Under the pieces are notes generated by a model. The model was not told the origin of the DNA, ran no database searches, and was given only the letters and a program-made list of their open reading frames with translations. From Aphrophora alni (lineage: Eukaryota; Arthropoda; Insecta; Hemiptera; Aphrophoridae), in assembly GCA_963513935.1 (NCBI GenBank), contig OY740768.1, forward strand, positions 40,356,368 to 40,420,367: a DNA stretch of 64,000 nucleotides, in the 5' to 3' direction. Both the position numbers and the translations under genes were made by a program. Each line of letters starts with the position of its first letter. The stretch's first letter is position 1. This document shows, piece by piece, positions 61,019 through 64,000 of this stretch.

Positions 61019-64000
61019 GTTTCCTGAAATAAGTTAGGTTACTGGGTCAGAATGTGAGGTATCTTAATGAACGAAGTGAGACTAGAGGGTCTAAAAGTAC
61101 GGTTTCTCAACTAACGAACCGACGATTCAAGGTCTGAAGTTACGGTTTCCCAATGAAATAAGTTAGGTTACTGGGTCAAAATGTGAGGTATCTTAAAGAA
61201 CGAAGTGAGACCAGAGGGTCTAAAAGTACGGTTTCTCAACTAACGAAGCGAGGATTCAAGGTCTGAAGTTACGGTTTCCCAATGAAATAAGTTAAGTTAC
61301 TGGGTCAGAATGTGAGGTATCTTAAAGAACGAAGTGAGACTAGAGGGTCTAAAAGTACGGTTTCTCAACTAACGAAGCGAGGATTCAAGGTCTGAAGTTA
61401 CGGTTTCCCGATGAAATAAGTTAAGTTACTGGGTCAGAATGTGAGGTATCTTAAAGAACGAAGTGAGACCAGAGGGTCTAAAAGTACGGTTTCTCAACTA
61501 ACGAAGCGAGGATTCAAGGTCTGAAGTTACGGTTTCCCAATGAAATAAGTTAGGTTACTGGGTCAGAATGTGAGGTATCTTAAAGAACGAAGTGAGACCA
61601 GAGGGTCTAAAAGTACGGTTTCTCAACTAACGAAGCGAGGATTCAAGGTCTGAAGTTACGGTTTCCCAATGAAATAAGTTAGGTTACTGGGTCAGAATGT
61701 GAGGTATCTTAAAGAACGAAGTGAGACCAGAGGGTCTAAAAGTACGGTTTCTCAACTAACGAAGCGAGGATTCAAGTTCTGAAGTTACGGTTTCCCGATG
61801 AAATAAGTTAAGTTACTGGGTCAAAATGTGCGGTATCTTAATGAACGAAGTGAGACTAGAGGGTCTAAAAGTACGGTTTCTCAACTAGCGAAGCGGGGAT
61901 TCAAGTTCTGAAGTTACGGTTTCCCGATGAAATAAGTTAAGTTACTGGGTCAAAATGTGCGGTATCTTAATGAACGAAGTGAGACTAGAGGGTCTAAAAG
62001 TACGGTTTCTCAACTAGCGAAGCGAGGATTCAAGTTCTGAAGTTACGGTTTCCCGATGAAATAAGTTAAGTTACTGGGTCAAAATGTGCGGTATCTTAAT
62101 GAACGAAGTGAGACTAGAGGGTCTAAAAGTACGGTTTCTCAACTAGCGAAGCGAGGATTCAAGTTCTGAAGTTACGGTTTCCCGATGAAATAAGTTAAGT
62201 TACTGGGTCAAAATGTGAGGTATCTTAAAGAACGAAGTGAGACTAGAGGGTCTAAAAGTATTGTTTCTCAACTAACGAAGCGAGGATTCAAGTTCTGAAG
62301 TTACGGTTTCCCGATGAAATAAGTTAAGTTACTGGGTCAAAATGTGCGGTATCTTAAAGAACGAAGTGAGACTAGAGGGTCTAAAAGTATTGTTTCTCAA
62401 CTAACGAAGCGAGGATTCAAGTTCTGAAGTTACGGTTTCCCGATGAAATAAGTTAAGTTACTGGGTCAAAATGTGCGGTATCTTAATGAACGAAGTGAGA
62501 CTAGAGGGTCTAAAAGTACGGTTTCTCAACTAGCGAAGCGAGGATTCAAGTTCTGAAGTTACGGTTTCCCGATGAAATAAGTTAGGTTACTGGGTCAGAA
62601 TGTGAGGTATCTTAAAGAACGAAGTGAGACTAGAGGGTCTAAAGTACGGTTTCTCAACTAACGAAGCGAGGATTCAAGGTTTGAAGTTACGGTTTCCCGA
62701 TGAAATAAGTTAAGTTACTGGGTCAAAATGTGCGGTATCTTAATGAACGAAGTGAGACTAGAGGGTCTAAAAGTACGGTTTCTCAACTAGCGAAGCGAGG
62801 ATTCAAGTTCTGAAGTTACGGTTTCCCGATGAAATAAGTTAAGTTACTGGGTCAAAATGTGAGGTATCTTAAAGAACGAAGTGAGACTAGAGGGTCTAAA
62901 AGTATTGTTTCTCAACTAACGAAGCGAGGATTCAAGTTCTGAAGTTACGGTTTCCCGATGAAATAAGTTAAGTTACTGGGTCAAAATGTGCGGTATCTTA
63001 ATGAACGAAGTGAGACTAGAGGGTCTAAAAGTACGGTTTCTCAACTAGCGAAGCGAGGATTCAAGTTCTGAAGTTACGGTTTCCCGATGAAATAAGTTAA
63101 GTTACTGGGTCAAAATGTGCGGTATCTTAATGAACGAAGTGAGACTAGAGGGTCTAAAAGTACGGTTTCTCAACTAGCGAAGCGAGGATTCAAGTTCTGA
63201 AGTTACGGTTTCCCGATGAAATAAGTTAAGTTACTGGGTCAAAATGTGAGGTATCTTAAAGAACGAAGTGAGACTAGAGGGTCTAAAAGTATTGTTTCTC
63301 AACTAACGAAGCGAGGATTCAAGTTCTGAAGTTACGGTTTCCCGATGAAATAAGTTAAGTTACTGGGTCAAAATGTGCGGTATCTTAAAGAACGAAGTGA
63401 GACTAGAGGGTCTAAAAGTATTGTTTCTCAACTAACGAAGCGAGGATTCAAGTTCTGAAGTTACGGTTTCCCGATGAAATAAGTTAAGTTACTGGGTCAA
63501 AATGTGCGGTATCTTAATGAACGAAGTGAGACTAGAGGGTCTAAAAGTACGGTTTCTCAACTAGCGAAGCGAGGATTCAAGTTCTGAAGTTACGGTTTCC
63601 CGATGAAATAAGTTAGGTTACTGGGTCAGAATGTGAGGTATCTTAAAGAACGAAGTGAGACTAGAGGGTCTAAAGTACGGTTTCTCAACTAACGAAGCGA
63701 GGATTCAAGGTTTGAAGTTACGGTTTCCCGATGAAATAAGTTAGGTTACTGGGTCAGAATGTGAGGTATCTTAAAGAACGAAGTGAGACTAGAGGGTCTA
63801 AAAGTACGGTTTCTCAACTAACGAAGCGAGGATTCAAGGTTTGAAGTTACGGTTTCCCGATGAAATAAGTTAGGTTACTGGGTCAGAATGTGAGGTATCT
63901 TAAAGAACGAAGTGAGACTAGAGGGTCTAAAAGTACGGTTTCTCAACTAACGAAGCGAGGATTCAAGGTTTGAAGTTACGGTTTCCCGATGAAATAAGTT
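61019..64000 (+). repeat. Satellite array: 129 bp higher-order repeat of three 43 bp monomers
   Basis: The period is 129 bp. Each unit has monomer A (starts GTTTCCCGATGAAATAAG), B (starts GTATCTTAATGAACGAAG) and C (starts GTTTCTCAACTAGCGAAG), each 43 bp. There are 23 units starting at 61019, 61145, 61274 and so on to 63852, plus a 20-base partial unit at the window end. The first unit is 126 bp and two units are 128 bp because one A is missing in the B monomer (62641 and 63672). All other units are 129 bp with a few variant sites. The period is a multiple of three, yet no long frame exists, so every frame meets a stop in each unit and the array is non-coding. The array continues past the window. 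Confidence 0.97.

Noticed and set aside
60524..64000. CRISPR-like array
   Set aside because: The repeats are contiguous head-to-tail monomers without unique spacers, and the genome is eukaryotic. It is a satellite.

Overview
This is an AT-rich (roughly two-thirds A+T by eye) eukaryotic nuclear window with no protein-coding gene I can support. The open frames are short, are AT-rich noise or translated microsatellites, and none carries a recognisable domain. Long TA, TC and CA microsatellites, nuclear tRNA-like sequences with A and B boxes, TA-flanked mariner-type MITEs, old dispersed repeats and a large satellite point to an animal, most likely an arthropod and perhaps a hemipteran insect. The clade assignment is inference, not proof.

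Layout. 1-5.6 kb: a TA-flanked inverted-repeat MITE (1150-1542), a GC-richer island with open frames on both strands (3.5-3.95 kb), and an initiator-Met tRNA-like sequence followed by two hairpins (4891-5120), which resembles a tRNA-headed SINE. 6.4-7.0 kb: a ~245 bp direct duplication. 10.6-15 kb: copies of two dispersed repeat families, called R1 (~0.7 kb) and R2 (~290 bp) here. 15-31 kb: mostly featureless AT-rich DNA with TA/CA microsatellites, a strong hairpin at 15.7 kb and a weak exon candidate at 28.85 kb. 31-36 kb: CpG-containing and homeodomain-site-rich segments that could be regulatory (CRE at 31049, CTCF-like core at 33715). 40.3 kb: a tRNA-like cloverleaf inside an inverted repeat. 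41.6-42.6 kb: a minisatellite of seven diverged ~150 bp units. 44-51.5 kb: two very long TC tracts, a 49-A run, further conserved-looking blocks and a third tRNA-like sequence. 56-60 kb: a cluster of non-autonomous elements, including two MITEs, an R1 copy split by a ~430 bp foldback, and a full-length R1 copy.

60.5-64 kb is the most striking part. A satellite of ~43-44 bp monomers passes, from left to right, from single diverged monomers into a homogenised 129 bp higher-order repeat (three 43 bp monomers, A-B-C). It contains 23 units and runs off the right edge. Unit variants show that a six-unit block was duplicated with a 1,031 bp period. This is the edge of a satellite array caught in the act of higher-order homogenisation.

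No genes act together here. The window reads as intergenic or long-intron DNA next to a satellite array. All repeat relationships were found by eye, and boundaries are approximate unless stated.
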